A stretch of 64,000 nt of DNA from Serpula lacrymans var. lacrymans S7.9. Taxonomy: Eukaryota > Basidiomycota > Agaricomycetes > Boletales > Serpulaceae. This document shows positions 1-10,686 of this stretch, in pieces. How positions within the stretch are numbered: position 1 is the first letter of the stretch; each line of letters starts with the position of its first letter. The position numbers were made by a program, and so were the translations under genes. Below the pieces are notes generated by a model. The model worked only from the letters and a program-made list of their open reading frames with translations. It was not told where the DNA came from and did no database searches. The stretch is taken from the NCBI RefSeq assembly GCF_000218685.1, contig NW_006763293.1, forward strand, positions 2,229,968 through 2,293,967. Direction: 5' to 3'.

Positions 1-976
1 TACACGTTACGCAGACACTTCTCTACAGCCGTCTCGACTGCAGCAAACAGACAGATATTCGTCAACAACATTCTCCAAACTTACAAGCAATATGACCTCG
101 ACGGCATCGACATCGATTGGGAATATCCCGGCCAACAAGGCGAAGGTTCCAATGCAGTAAGTCCCGCGGACAGTCAAGACATGCTTCAATTCTTGCAGTT
201 GCTTCGGCAGGCCCTACCTCCATTGGCCCTCATCACAGCTGCAGTTCAAACTGAGGTTTTGGCGGGCCCTGATGGCAAGCCCCTGACCAACGTATCCGAC
301 TTTGCCAAAGTGTTGAACTGGGTACTTATAATGAATTACGATACTTATGAAAGTAAGACCATGTTCATCGTTATCTATGGTGTCGTCGAATAACACGCTA
401 CCAATTGCGTTAGCTGCTTCACCCCCTGGTCCAAACGCGCCTCTGTACGACAGCTGCAAAAGCTCGAGGCAACCAAAGGCAAATGCTGTGGCCGCTTACA
501 ATGCTTGGACGAATGCTGGGTTTCCCGCCGACCAACTGGTCCTTGGTCTCCCCTCTTATGGATACGTGATCTCGTCTTCTGCCACAGCGCTTCGCGAACG
601 ATCAGAATCTCAGCCCGTACGCTCTCTCCACCAACTTTCTCGCCGTTTTGCGGCTACGCCTGCAGATGACAGTGGCCAGATCCAGTTCCGCAGCCTCGTT
701 TCTGAGAACATCCTCACACGAAACGCAGATGGCTCTTTCGCGGTGAACCCCAGTAGTGGCTTCACCCGCCAATGGGACGCTTGTTCCGCGACACCTTTCC
801 TCACTTCTGCTTCAGCAGCCCAGACTATCCCTTACGACGATCCCCAGTCGTTGGCGATCAAAGCAAAGTGGGTGAAGGACATGGGGATGGGCGGAGTCAA
901 CCTGTTTGATGTGCATGGCGATACGTCCCAGTGGGATTTGGTAAATACCGTGAGGACGGCTATGGGCGTGGTGTGA
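1..976 (+). CDS. GH18 chitinase, 5' end outside the window
   Basis: The gene encodes a glycoside hydrolase family 18 enzyme that should cleave chitin, probably secreted and acting on the fungal wall. The family catalytic signature DGIDIDWEYPG is visible near positions 100-135, with Glu as the acid/base residue, followed by the substrate-site motif MNYDTYE near 330-352. One intron runs from about 354 to 410 (gtaaga...gttag). The second exon then reads to the TGA at 974-976 and contains the late-barrel segments LVLGLPSYGY and GGVNLFDVHGD. The start codon and signal peptide lie upstream of base 1, so localisation cannot be seen. The aromatic usually found at the last barrel strand appears as Phe-Asp rather than Trp-Ser. 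The family call is secure; the endo- or exo-chitinase subtype is not. Confidence 0.88.
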
Positions 977-1943
977 TTTGATAACAGGTTGGGTTGGGTT
1001 GGGTTTATCATGATGCACAGCTCGTGCTCTTGTCGATGGGCGTCGTTTGGATGTTTTTGAATCATGAATAGCTATTTGCTTCCCATACGGGTTCCCTTGT
1101 ATTGCTCCTGCCGTTTGGGCGCGTGGGTAGGATAACATGTTGTTATACACCAAGTTGGAGATCACACCGCAATGCAATCTGTTTCCTCTACCAAGCGAAA
1201 CCTGAGAATGATATGACGGCACTTTGTAACTTGCCGGCTTAGCATGGCTCTCTCGGCTATGCCTCGATCGAGATCCCTCCACCCTCTCTTCACTTGCGAC
1301 TCGGACAAACTGGGACTCGGTTGCGAGCAGGATTTGGTATTATCGATTGGTCACATTTTTACGAAAAACCTCTGGAGATCAGGCGCTCATCGAACGAAAA
1401 CAGATAGCGAAAAAAAACGCATAAAATTTTTGTAATACGCAGGCGCCAGTCCTCGTACCATCCTGACTAAGTAATAAAAGTAACGTAGTACTCCTTCTAT
1501 GAAAGCAAGAAACTTTCCAGTCCTTCTATACTTCTTTCCCATCCCTTTCACGGACCCCCCCTTGACAAAACGGTGTTGGGTTGGCGCTCAATCCAGTGCG
1601 TTGGATTTATGGCTGGATGAAACTAAAGCGTTTGGCAGCGGCAGGGTGTACTAGGCCCTTTTGGCGACGTGCCCAGGGTTTGAGGTAATGGCGCAAAGGC
1701 CGCAGTCGGGGAAGTGGTATGTGTACGTTCCGACTGGCTCGAGTAGCGATGCAAGAGCAGGGTAGAGGTGATGCTGACTCAAGAGTTGAGTGATAGATAG
1801 GGTGTATGGTTTGAGCTGCCGATGATATAATATCCCATCATCCTAGCTCCCTTATGCTTCGCCTCTATAGTTATCCCCCAGAATGCAGCATGATTGGTAA
1901 CGAAAGAGCCTGTAAGGCATCTTTCTGCGTCTGCTTAACCCCT
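977..1943. other. Intergenic, no gene recognised
   Basis: This stretch separates the convergent chitinase and the small minus-strand gene. It holds the presumed 3' regions of both and short open frames without conserved features. I see no RNA gene or repeat. Confidence 0.5.
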
Positions 1944-2171
1944 CTAAGCTCCCAAAAATTTCTTCAAGCCCGACTTGAGTGAGCCAGAGGCACGAGTGCG
2001 CTTTTTCTGGGCATTGCCAGTGCGACCGTTAGTAGAACCGAGGACTTGACGAAGGTCCTCGTACATGATATGCTGCTCACGGGGTGACTGCCCGAAGAGT
2101 GCGAATGCGTTGGGTGAAGCTGGGGAGGTGGGGAAGAGGGTGAAGGTGGTGTCGATGGTGGTGAAAGACAT
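1944..2171 (-). CDS. Small unknown protein, 75 aa
   Basis: An uninterrupted 75-codon frame starts MSFTTIDTTF and ends KSGLKKFLGA. The N-terminal half is Ser/Thr/Pro-rich, the middle has an acidic-amphipathic stretch (EQHIMYEDLRQVLG), and the C-terminal third is basic (KKRTRASGSLKSGLKK). There is no signal peptide, membrane span or CaaX motif, so it is not a mating pheromone precursor. The compositional layout looks like a real small protein rather than a chance frame, but I do not recognise the family. The opposite frames are shadows. Confidence 0.45.
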   Translation of the reverse strand: MSFTTIDTTFTLFPTSPASPNAFALFGQSPREQHIMYEDLRQVLGSTNGRTGNAQKKRTRASGSLKSGLKKFLGA

Positions 2172-3204
2172 TGCTAGTGGTTTGTGTGAGGTGAAGGGTA
2201 GTAGCGTTGAGAGTGCAAGTGATGAGATGAGATAGTAGTTCTCGAAGTGTGCAAGGCTTGATAGGGCTGCTGTTGGTGATGGACTTCATGTCGAAATTCG
2301 CGTTGCTTAAGTACTACGCCAGCAGGCAGGTTGGTGACAGGACGACAACCCAATCGAGGAAAACGAGGCAAGTGCTATCCACTCAAAATACCCTTATTTA
2401 GTAGGTATTGTCGTGAACACCTACCGGGACCCACAAGAACCTGCACAAATCGGCGTCGTCGTGGGCTGTCGCCTGGTTACCAAGCGAGAGCCATGGAAAC
2501 ATACCATAACAGGTAATTTTGGAGTAACGCAATCTGGTTCTCGAGGCCCTCAAGCGGGCGTTGTTTGGCGAACAATGAGAGTAATGAGAGGCCCGATATG
2601 GACACCAACAACATTTGGCAAGGGCTTGCGAAACTAACAAATGCAAATATGAGCTGTGGCTGGCTCTTTTTTCGCGGTTTTGTTTGGTGAGCTTTGGTAT
2701 TCACTTGTGAATCAAACAAGTACAAATCTTAGCTCGTATAAATTTTCTTCACGCGCTGTAGGCAGACACATACGCGTCTCTCTACTTCATGCAGGATTGC
2801 TCGGAAAACTACCTCGATGGTCGAGTTATGGTGAGTTTTTGGGTTTTACTTTATCAATCTTTCTTTGGTGCGGTGGTGATGACTTGATTTATTCACACTG
2901 TATGAGCACTTGTGTTTCAACACTTGTGCGGAGAGTTCTTTCTACAACGGTAGCTGAGCCGTACCTTTTCCGTGTCTATTCAACTCGTTTCTCAAAACTT
3001 AGCTGACATGACCGCAATTGCCAGGTTTTTGTATTTTCTACGGGTTGTGATGGGATCCTTAGCTTGTACTGCATTTATGTCTTTTGTACAGCCTTTAAAA
3101 TTATATTTCAGTTATGCATCAATGTCCCTTGTTTATTGAGATCCAATCGGTGATATGGCAGATGTAAGATATGAAGATGTGCAATGCTATGTGTTTTAGG
3201 AAGA
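2172..3204. other. Intergenic, no gene recognised
   Basis: About 1 kb between two minus-strand genes. Short frames occur on both strands, but none has recognisable motifs or a sensible splice structure. It probably contains the promoter of the 75-aa gene and the 3' UTR of the STEEP1 homolog. Confidence 0.4.
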
Positions 3205-3893
3205 TTATGCATTCTCGCCGTCAAAAGCATCATGAGGTACTTGACCTTGCGTTTGTGTAAGGGCCCCACTGTAAATATATAGATAGGGTCCTGTTTTGAC
3301 AGGTGGTGGTGTAGACTGATACCCGACCAATAGTTGACAGCGCGGGCACGAAAACCTGTACTGTCGCTCGTGTCCTCCTTTTCTGAAATGCTCGAGCTGT
3401 CATGCAAAATGGCTAGATCAAAGGTGTGAGCGGCAGCGTACCTTTCCAAGAGCACAGGATCAATGGGATTGGCATTCAATTTAAAAACTATCGCTTTGCC
3501 GGCGTCACTATCCTGAGACCGTATGATGATTGCTCCATCTGTCTTGCGCCTAGGAAGGGTTGCAAGACTCTTATCTATGACCAGCTATGGGGGCAAAGCC
3601 AGAATTAGAACGGTGTTTCTCGACTGCGGGCCAAAAAGTCGTACGATGAACTCTCCGCAGAGACAATCTGAGGGAATGTGAGGGAAAGACCCGGATAAAG
3701 CGAATAGTGGAAGATTATAGACTCACAGTAGACTTTGAGGGCAGCAGCGGAGGATTCGGTTGGCTGGGCTACGACACAGCAAAAATATTGTGATTGGGGA
3801 TGTCAGGTATTAACGAAGTCGGCGGGAAATCAAAGCCGACAACTCACCGTCAGTGGATGAGGAGACCGCTGAACGTGAAACGACCTTTGGCAT
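3205..3893 (-). CDS. STEEP1 / CXorf56 (UPF0428) homolog
   Basis: Reassembled from at least five short exons. It starts with the family hallmark MPKVVSRSAVSSS (ATG at 3893), followed by YYCLCGEF, then a segment from about 3,570 down (LPRRKTDGAIIIRS, DSDAGKAIVFKLNANPIDPV). The final exon carries GGHERQYRFSCPRCQ and VGYQSTPPP before the TAA at 3205-3207. This order (MPKVVSRS, then YYCLCG, then ERQYR-x-CxxC, then YQ) matches the family. The paired CxxC residues suggest metal binding. In animals the protein assists STING exit from the ER; the fungal role is unknown to me. The exon joins need a cDNA check. One inferred intron starts at a gtacgc donor near 3,440 and skips a misleading longer frame. 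Confidence 0.82.
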
Positions 3894-4196
3894 AGTGATA
3901 CAATGTTACAAATGGGATATCTTGATGGTGAAATGCGACCCTTGAGAAAGAAAGCCCCTTTGTGAAACACCGGAAACGATTAAAGCAAGCTGAGAATGCT
4001 TACTATAGAATTGCCGCACTTGGGAGTTGTAAATGAAAAGTGAATGAGGGCTGCGATTGGCTGAGAGAATACAATCTCCACCACGTGATTGATTTACCCA
4101 GTAATTGTTCTCCTGGTGACCTGCTCAACTACTTTAAATACTTGTCCTCCGCGCTATCCCGGTTCTTCCTTTCATTTGGCCTCGTCATCTTTTTCT
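3894..4196. promoter_or_regulatory. Divergent promoter region
   Basis: About 300 bp lie between the divergent starts of the STEEP1 homolog and the Avo2-like gene, so it must hold both promoters. A CACGTGA E-box-like site occurs near 4,082-4,088. I see no convincing TATA box in a fixed position. Confidence 0.35.
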
Positions 4197-6238
4197 ATGG
4201 CAGAAAAAGATGCTACCGCAAGACTGCGAAGAGCAGTTAAAGGTATGGCTTTCTGGCTGTTCTTCAAGTGTGGCCTCACGTTCTTTATGCAGAAAACAAC
4301 CTCTTTCTCGTGAAGAGGCTGATTCAAAGAACTGACATGCGGAACCCCGACCCTGCTCCAAGACGGTTTACTTCACTAGCTTGGGCGGCTGTACTAGGTC
4401 ATGAAGAGACATTCGAGTTTCTCTTAACTGCCGGACATGATGACGAGGAGCTTAGTCGGGTACTTGCCTCCATCTGATGCTCAAGTTTCGAGACAACACG
4501 CGCTCTAATTCGCTTTTTCCTTAGGACTCTGACAATAATACCATTCTCATGCTCTTGTCCGACTTCAAACCACCTCCTCACAACCCTTACGCTCCTGGAC
4601 CATCCGAGGCAGACCTGATGAGTGCAGCACTACGAATGGCTAGGCTCTATTACGACCGTTACACATGGATACTCGATTGGTCGAATGTACACGGGAAAAC
4701 CGCTTTACACATGGCGGCATTGAAGGGCAACGAGGAGCTCGTTCGCGTATGTCATACTTCTAGGCCTGTCTCGAGTCTTGGCTTATTTTATCCTTGCTTC
4801 TTTAGATGCTGTGTGACTTGGGCGCCGACTATGATTTGTCTGATAATAAGGGAAACACACCACTACATTAGTAAGTATCTTAAAGTCATGTGCGGACAGT
4901 ATTACCAACTGATGGATGGGCAGTGCGAGCTCGTGGGGACACATACCAGTAGGTATACTGCCAGACTGTCTAGACGTCACTCATTATGGCATGGTATAGG
5001 TGGTGCAACTCTTAATAGAAAGGGGCTGCCAATTTTCTGCACGAAACAACGAGGGTTTTACTGCATCCGATTATGCATATTCGTAAGTGAAAACATTCTT
5101 CAGATTGCCCTTCCATAGCTCATAGCGGCCGCACTCAAGGATGAGTACGAAGGACACATTGCAAGACAGTGCACGGTCGCAATTCGAGAATAATAAGAAG
5201 AGTCGTCGATTAGTATTTGCTCAGGCCGCAGCAAGAGGAAATGAATGGGGAAAGGCATCCTCGATGGATGTGCCACCCCCTTTAGTCCTGAAAGCACGCG
5301 ACATGGGACGAAGTGCAGTCCGGGTGCGGAGTGGCTCAGGGGGTAGTAGAACTACTGCCACGTCGGATAGTGGGGACATGGACAGTGTGGGTTTAGGTCC
5401 CGGGCAAGCGACTAGTTCGTCATTATCGGCGTCGTCATCGACTTCACAGGCACGACCTACCCCTTCCAACTCTTACAGTCATCCCCAACCTTCCGGAAGA
5501 TCTGATAATATTTCATCGGCAAGTAGTACAGGTACATTTTCCGTACCTTCACCCGGGCCATCACAAACAACGCCCGCTAGTGCTGTCACGCCAGGGGCAG
5601 GCTTGTCTTCACTATCGCCTATCGTTAACCGGATGCGCGAGCGAGATGCTGATGCTATGGAGAAATATATGAGACGGAATCGGAGTGGAAGCGCGGGAAC
5701 ATCATCGACGGATAACAAGTCGCAGAATGGTTTGAACTTTGCATCTGCAGGTCCATCAGCAAACGGGGATGACATCACTGCCTTGACGTCAATCGCAATA
5801 ACGGGATCGACAACTCCTCGCCGGCGTCTGCGGCCTTCATTCTCTGCAGCTCAGTTAAGAAGCACCCCTCCTCCAGCCATAGTCACAGCAGATTCACTCC
5901 ATCCGGAGGCATTACGGAATCGCTCTGGCACCAATCCTACAACCGCTCGTCCTATCCAACCCTCACTCTCACCTACACCCATTGTCAGCCGAACCTCCTC
6001 GTTTGACTCGCCTCGATACGGGGAAAGACTTATTGAGGAGCCAGAAAACTTTACAGGCCCTCCGAGCCGATATGCTCAGTTTCCAGAGCCACCTGTTAAA
6101 CCGGGAAACTCTGTCAGCACTGCTACGACGTCGATAGGTCGTCGATTACCCTTCAATATTCTCTCGAAGCCCGCGCCTAATACAGATCCTCCACCTGGAA
6201 GTCATAGACGAGGCTCATCTGCAACGTCAATACGATAA
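4197..6238 (+). CDS. Avo2-like ankyrin repeat protein (TORC2 subunit candidate)
   Basis: Seven exons join cleanly. ATG is at 4197, with introns at about 4243-4292, 4460-4524, 4747-4805, 4871-4923, 4949-4999 and 5092-5139; the last uses an AAG acceptor. The N-terminal block reads VKENNLFLVKRLIQRTD, then TSLAWAAVLGHEETFEFLL, then two clear ankyrin repeats (GKTALHMAALKGNEELV and KGNTPLHYASSWGHIPVV). A third (NNEGFTASDYAYS) leads into a charged stretch (QFENNKKSRR). The last roughly 330 residues are Ser/Pro/Thr-rich and disordered, with RRR and RRGSS basic-Ser patches that could be kinase targets. The ankyrin arrangement resembles yeast Avo2, a TORC2 component. A generic ankyrin protein is the alternative. 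Confidence 0.78.
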
Positions 6239-6783
6239 GTACTGCATCAGGAAATTGGTGAAAATCTGATCTATGATTGTAAGCCATTATAAGAATTGTA
6301 ATTAACACAAGAACTACAATAGTTTTGGTCCCGTTTACAAGAGCTTGTATGTCTGGTTAGCTCTAATACAAACGGCACAATATATATATGGCTGATATAC
6401 ATTGTGAAGTCGGCCTCCTCAATAAGATCAATAATATATCCAAGACCTTATATGTCTGTTTAGTATTGTTACCTTCGATCAGATTTATAGAATTATAGCG
6501 TAGACTCTATCACGGCAAGATATACAATCAATGTCAGTGCTGATATGACTGGTTACACCTGGTAGCTCGTGACCGAGAGAACTTGAATACAAGTGTATGT
6601 AGGCTGCAGTGACTGCACTCAGAGTTGCCAAAACTGACTAGGTAGTGGCCCGGGTACTTACTCACACAGGCTGGCCTTTGTTTGGAAGGACTTAGGGCTG
6701 TTTTAATTATTGATAACTAGGTCATCACAACAGGTAGTTGACAAAACCGGATAAACCCGGTCTCTGCCAAAGCAGCCATTGTT
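6239..6783. other. Intergenic, probable 3' UTR and repeat-derived DNA
   Basis: AT-rich sequence downstream of the Avo2-like gene without any sensible frame. From about 6,600 it grades into sequence resembling an LTR, described in the next entries. Confidence 0.4.
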
Positions 6784-6855
6784 CTCCATGGAGCATAGCC
6801 ACCACTCCATGGAGTCACCATTGTTCTCCTAGGAGCACAATTGTACTCCTAGGAG
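6784..6855. repeat. Phased array of four 10-bp palindromes
   Basis: Two copies of CTCCATGGAG (6784-6793, 6805-6814) are followed by two copies of CTCCTAGGAG (6826-6835, 6846-6855). The start-to-start spacings are 21, 21 and 20 bp, close to two helical turns. Each site is a perfect palindrome differing only in the central dinucleotide. A CTATAAG TATA-like box follows at about 6,885. This is what an upstream activator array in a retroelement LTR might look like; no binding protein is known to me. Confidence 0.6.
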
Positions 6856-6921
6856 TCATTATACTGTAGCGAGTAGCACCTCCGACTATAAGTAGTAGGG
6901 GGTTTAGTATAGGAATACCTC

Positions 6922-7062
6922 AGTCGTTTCTATAGCCTCTCGGGCAGCGGCTGAGGTATGTTACATTACATTTGTTAGAGATCACCTTAAACTAACATCT
7001 ATTGTAGTTTCACTTAGGTAAATTATATAGTCGTTTCTATAGCCTCTCGGGCAGCGGCTGAG
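6922..7062. repeat. Direct repeat pair of 34 nt, LTR-like
   Basis: An exact 34-nt sequence occurs at 6922-6955 and 7029-7062, 107 nt apart; both copies contain CTCTCGGGCAGCGGCTGAG. A further shared tract (GTTTCACTTAG) occurs at about 7,007 and 7,063. Together with the upstream TATA-like box this suggests an LTR end or a partial tandem duplication within one. I could not define TG/CA ends or a target duplication. Confidence 0.5.
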
Positions 7063-7239
7063 TTTCACTTAGTTTTATTAGACTTCACTCAAATGGTATT
7101 TTCATTCTAGAATGCATTTTCGGCTGTGCTTACACCCCTTGGAGTCAACATTTACTCTCTTTTTGTCGTTGATATTCTGCATGAAGTCGAACTGGGTGTC
7201 TGGAAAGCAATATTCATTCATCTCGTTCGCATTTTGGAG

Positions 7240-10017
7240 TCACATGGTGAAGGATCGGTTCATGAACTGGATCAAAGGCATGCCAGTTATTCTATTTGAC
7301 TTTTCAGAAGCTAATGTGCTGGTATATATAATGCTAGGTACCGAAACATACCACCATTCGGACAAGACACAATCCGAAGGTTCTCAACAAACAAACTCGT
7401 CCAAAATGAAGAAGATGGCAGCCAATGATTATGAAGACCTCTTACGGGTATAGACATTTGTACTTTCTCTTTTCAAAGCATTACTTATGGCGCTCCAGTG
7501 TGCTATACCAGCTTTTGAGGGCCTCCTACCTGAGCCGCATAATAAAAACATACTCAACCTGCTATTTATTATGGCACAGTGGCATGGCCTTGCGAAGCTG
7601 CAAATGCACAGCGATGAAACTTTGGAATTCCTTGATCAAGCTACAACATTGCTCGGACACCAACTTTGCAAATTTCAGCAGGAAACATGTCCCGCTTTCA
7701 ACACCAAGGAGCTTCAACGTGAAATTGATGACCAAAACCGACGCCAGGCCAAGCAGCAATCAAGTAGTAGTAATGCACGTGCACCACTGTCAAATAACAA
7801 CGCTCAACAACCAAAAGCATTGAATCTCAACACATACAAAGTTCATGCCCTTGGTGACTATGCTGCCACCATTAGAAGACTAGGCACGGCAGATTCATAT
7901 TCCACACAAATTGTGAGTCAAATGTTTCCTATTATAATACTGCAAATACTGCAAGTTCACAAATATTGGGTAGGGTGAACTTGAACACCGCACACCAAAA
8001 GCACCTTATTCCTGTACAAGCAAAAAGGTGTTTATTGTGAGGCAACGATAAACTATAACAAAAACTAAACCTGTCTCCTTCTGCACTTGCAGGGAGTAAG
8101 GGTTCAATGAGCTTGAGGTCGACAGACGCTAGTAAATATAGCGAGTAGAGGACTTTGAGAGGTAAGCTTCAAAGGTTCTTGTTGAGGAGTAAAGCGGGTA
8201 AATTCAGTAATAGAAAACTAAGGAGCCATACATGAATAGGTACGGCTTTATATAGGGAACTGTTCGTTCCTCAGACCGAAAGGAGAATATACAAAAGTGG
8301 TCTGAGGAATTAATCAACCAGTAAGAAAAAGGGAGAGTAACTATCGTACAACTTCTGACTTGATTAATCAGCAGGTGAGAGATTTGTACTAATAATAGAG
8401 GGTTGTCACGCGTGGTCAGGAACCGTATCCTCATGATGAGGTACGATCCTAGATAAGGCGTTATTAGTATTACCAGGCTTTACTAGGGCTTGGAGCTGGT
8501 TGGCGAGATGCCTACTACCAGTCCCTACCCAGTGTGCTGGCTGGCTGGGAGCGATACCCAGTCTCTGATCTGTGATATAAAATGGTAACGATGGTTAAGA
8601 AAGCCTGTGAGGGCTATGAGAAGTAGAACAGCAAACGATACCTCTAGCCCTAGAGCCAGAGGCGTAATAGGAAAAGCGTTCGAGAACCAAGACATAACGA
8701 AGATAGGAAAATAATGAAATGGTCCTTACATTTATCAAGCAAATTACAAAGATTGAACGATGTCAGGCTCGGCTCCAAAAAATCCATCTTAAATTGCTGA
8801 GTAGACAGCATCTAGATGAGAACATCCCCGCTTCACCTGAAACCCATCACCATATCGGAAAGGCACAGAACCATTCTATTGACATCCAGGGATTCTTACA
8901 GAAACGAATAGGCAACCCCGCTATCAAGGTAAATACATATATTATGTCTATATCTACCACATGTGACACCAATGTGCAGGAGTTTTTGACTAAACTCCGA
9001 GCGCACCTTCTTCCACGACTGAAGGTAGCTCTCCTCACAGACCAAAACAAGCCTGCCGCTACAAGCAGTGAAACGGGCACTTTTGCGGGAGATAACACAT
9101 TAGATGGAAGCTACATCATTTTCCATAATAATTGTATCTACCACCACAACATCATCCGCCTCAACTATACAACCTATGACATTCGACGGGCGCAGGACGT
9201 AGTGAACATAAACACATCACACAACAGTATTATGATGCTCTCTGACCAAACTATAGAATCTGGCCATCTATTCTTATATGCAAGGGTCCTAGGAATATAC
9301 CATGCAAATGTTATTTATGCTGGACCTGGAAGTTACGACTACCAAGCTCACTGCATGGAGTTTCTCTGGGTTAGATGGTATGAGCCTCTCAGAGACAGTG
9401 ACTGCAATACTGGCTGGCATCGTCATCAGCTTGATCCATTTCAGTTCCTGCCCACTGACCACCAAGATGCATTTGGCTTTGTAGATCCAGCTGATATACT
9501 TTGTAGCTGTCATGTTATCCCCCGATTTTCAGAAGGGCCTTTGCATCCACATAGGATTGGTACATCACTCTCTGCGAAAGACTTGGCAGACTGGAAGACA
9601 TACTATGTGAATAGGTGAGCAACATTTTTTGATTCACTATGCAAGGCTAAACATCTAACAATAATAATCTACAGGTTTGTTGACCGTGACATCATGATGC
9701 GCTATTATTATGGCTATGCTCCTGGCCACTTGTACGCTAAACACTCACGAGGAAATACTGAGCCGCCCTGTGGAATACCAGATGAAATCGCCGCAGCAAC
9801 AGTCACAGATCCTGCAGATGAAGTTTCCAATCATGCACCTGAAGCCCCGGGTTTGCTTGGTTCGGATGCAGAAAACCATGAATATGAGGGCCGAGCCTCA
9901 TCAGTGAGTGAAGATTCTCAATCAACCTCCTCCGACTTGCCTTCAGAAGAGGGAGATCAAGATGATGGATTGCAGGTCTACGGCCTCAATGATGAGAGTG
10001 ACGGGAATTTTGATTAG
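7240..10017 (+). pseudogene. Remnant of a Plavaka/CACTA-like transposon gene
   Basis: Coding fragments read in order. First comes MVKDRFMNWIKGMP and ANDYEDLLR (to 7449). After an intron ending at about 7499 follow CAIPAFEGLLPEPHN, WHGLAKLQMHSDETL and LNTYKVHALGDYAATIRR with TADSYSTQ. A short intron (about 7913-7976) leads to GELEHRTPK. Beyond the inserted LTR the frame resumes with FIKQITKIERCQARLQKIH, then LNYTTYDIRRAQDVVN, EFLWVRWYEPL, DAFGFVDPADILC, and after an intron FVDRDIMMRYYYGYAPGH, ending in an acidic tail. These blocks recur in the large C-terminal protein of agaric Plavaka-type elements, named from memory of that group. The upstream transposase core is absent, so the copy is 5'-truncated as well as interrupted. 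Confidence 0.7.
8036..8730 (-). mobile_element. Solo LTR (family X) with 5-bp target duplication
   Basis: The 695-bp insertion has ends TGTGAGG...CCTTACA (imperfect inverted repeats with TG/CA termini). It is flanked by a perfect TTTAT duplication at 8031-8035 and 8731-8735. Removing it together with one duplication rejoins the transposon reading frame (...SKK-x-FIKQITK...), which fixes both boundaries. There is no internal coding sequence, so this is a solo LTR left by LTR-LTR recombination. Orientation is set from a TATA-like CTATATAAAG on the minus strand near 8,260 and from similarity to the copy at 31,463. Confidence 0.88.
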
Positions 10018-10686
10018 GAAATAATGTTGACTTACGAGTTTTTTATGCTATGACATCTTTGTCTGTTAAATTGCAAGTATCTGCCGGTGGGATCAATGCA
10101 CACATATATCACACCGATAATCACAGAGGCAGACTAGCAAACTGGTTGTATATTAGAAGGCTAGATAAGCTCGCATGGTAATTATACTATTTTATCCGAC
10201 TACCCAACAGTGCCAGTAGTGTATACAAGCTGATACAACTACATCAATCTGACTCCCATATTATAATCATAGATATGACCTGACAGTCGGATGCAAGACT
10301 TGGGACGGATTATAAACTCCGCCTGGTAATATCAGCACCTCACCATTTTCCTGATGTGTGAAGTACGAGTAATTGTGATTGATACGACCAAGTAGTGTTG
10401 TTGTACAACGAACGTTGACCATCTTGTACTACCCATGTTTGTATATAACCCTGCTCTGTTGTTTGCTACGCTATCAACTATCCTGACTTTTGTCTTGACT
10501 GTGTGGGTGAGGTGATCGGCGTTGAATGTTGAGTCATCCCGCGTGCGGTGATCAGGGCGGAGGATGCCGAGTTTCGCTATTCGGATTCTGTATTCAGCTT
10601 CGAACTACATAAGGCTGCTTGCCCTCCTGTACTTGGTTGATAGACGACCACGCCGTTCAAACCTGTAATCTTGTCTCCCGTTTACT
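10018..10686. promoter_or_regulatory. Intergenic, upstream region of the transporter gene
   Basis: No coding frame is supported. The last part contains gtttgtatataaccctgctc (TATATAA near 10,441-10,447), a plausible core promoter for the gene starting at 10,687. The rest is AT-rich with no repeat that I can define. Confidence 0.4.

Noticed and set aside
34..459. Minus-strand open frames opposite the chitinase
   Set aside because: They overlap the GH18 catalytic motif in antisense and show no family pattern; these are shadows.
1944..2171. 75-aa gene as a mating pheromone precursor
   Set aside because: It ends KKFLGA with no CaaX prenylation motif.
8204..8434. 76-codon minus frame inside the solo LTR
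   Set aside because: It crosses the TATA region of the LTR, and the frame is not maintained in the copy at 31,463.
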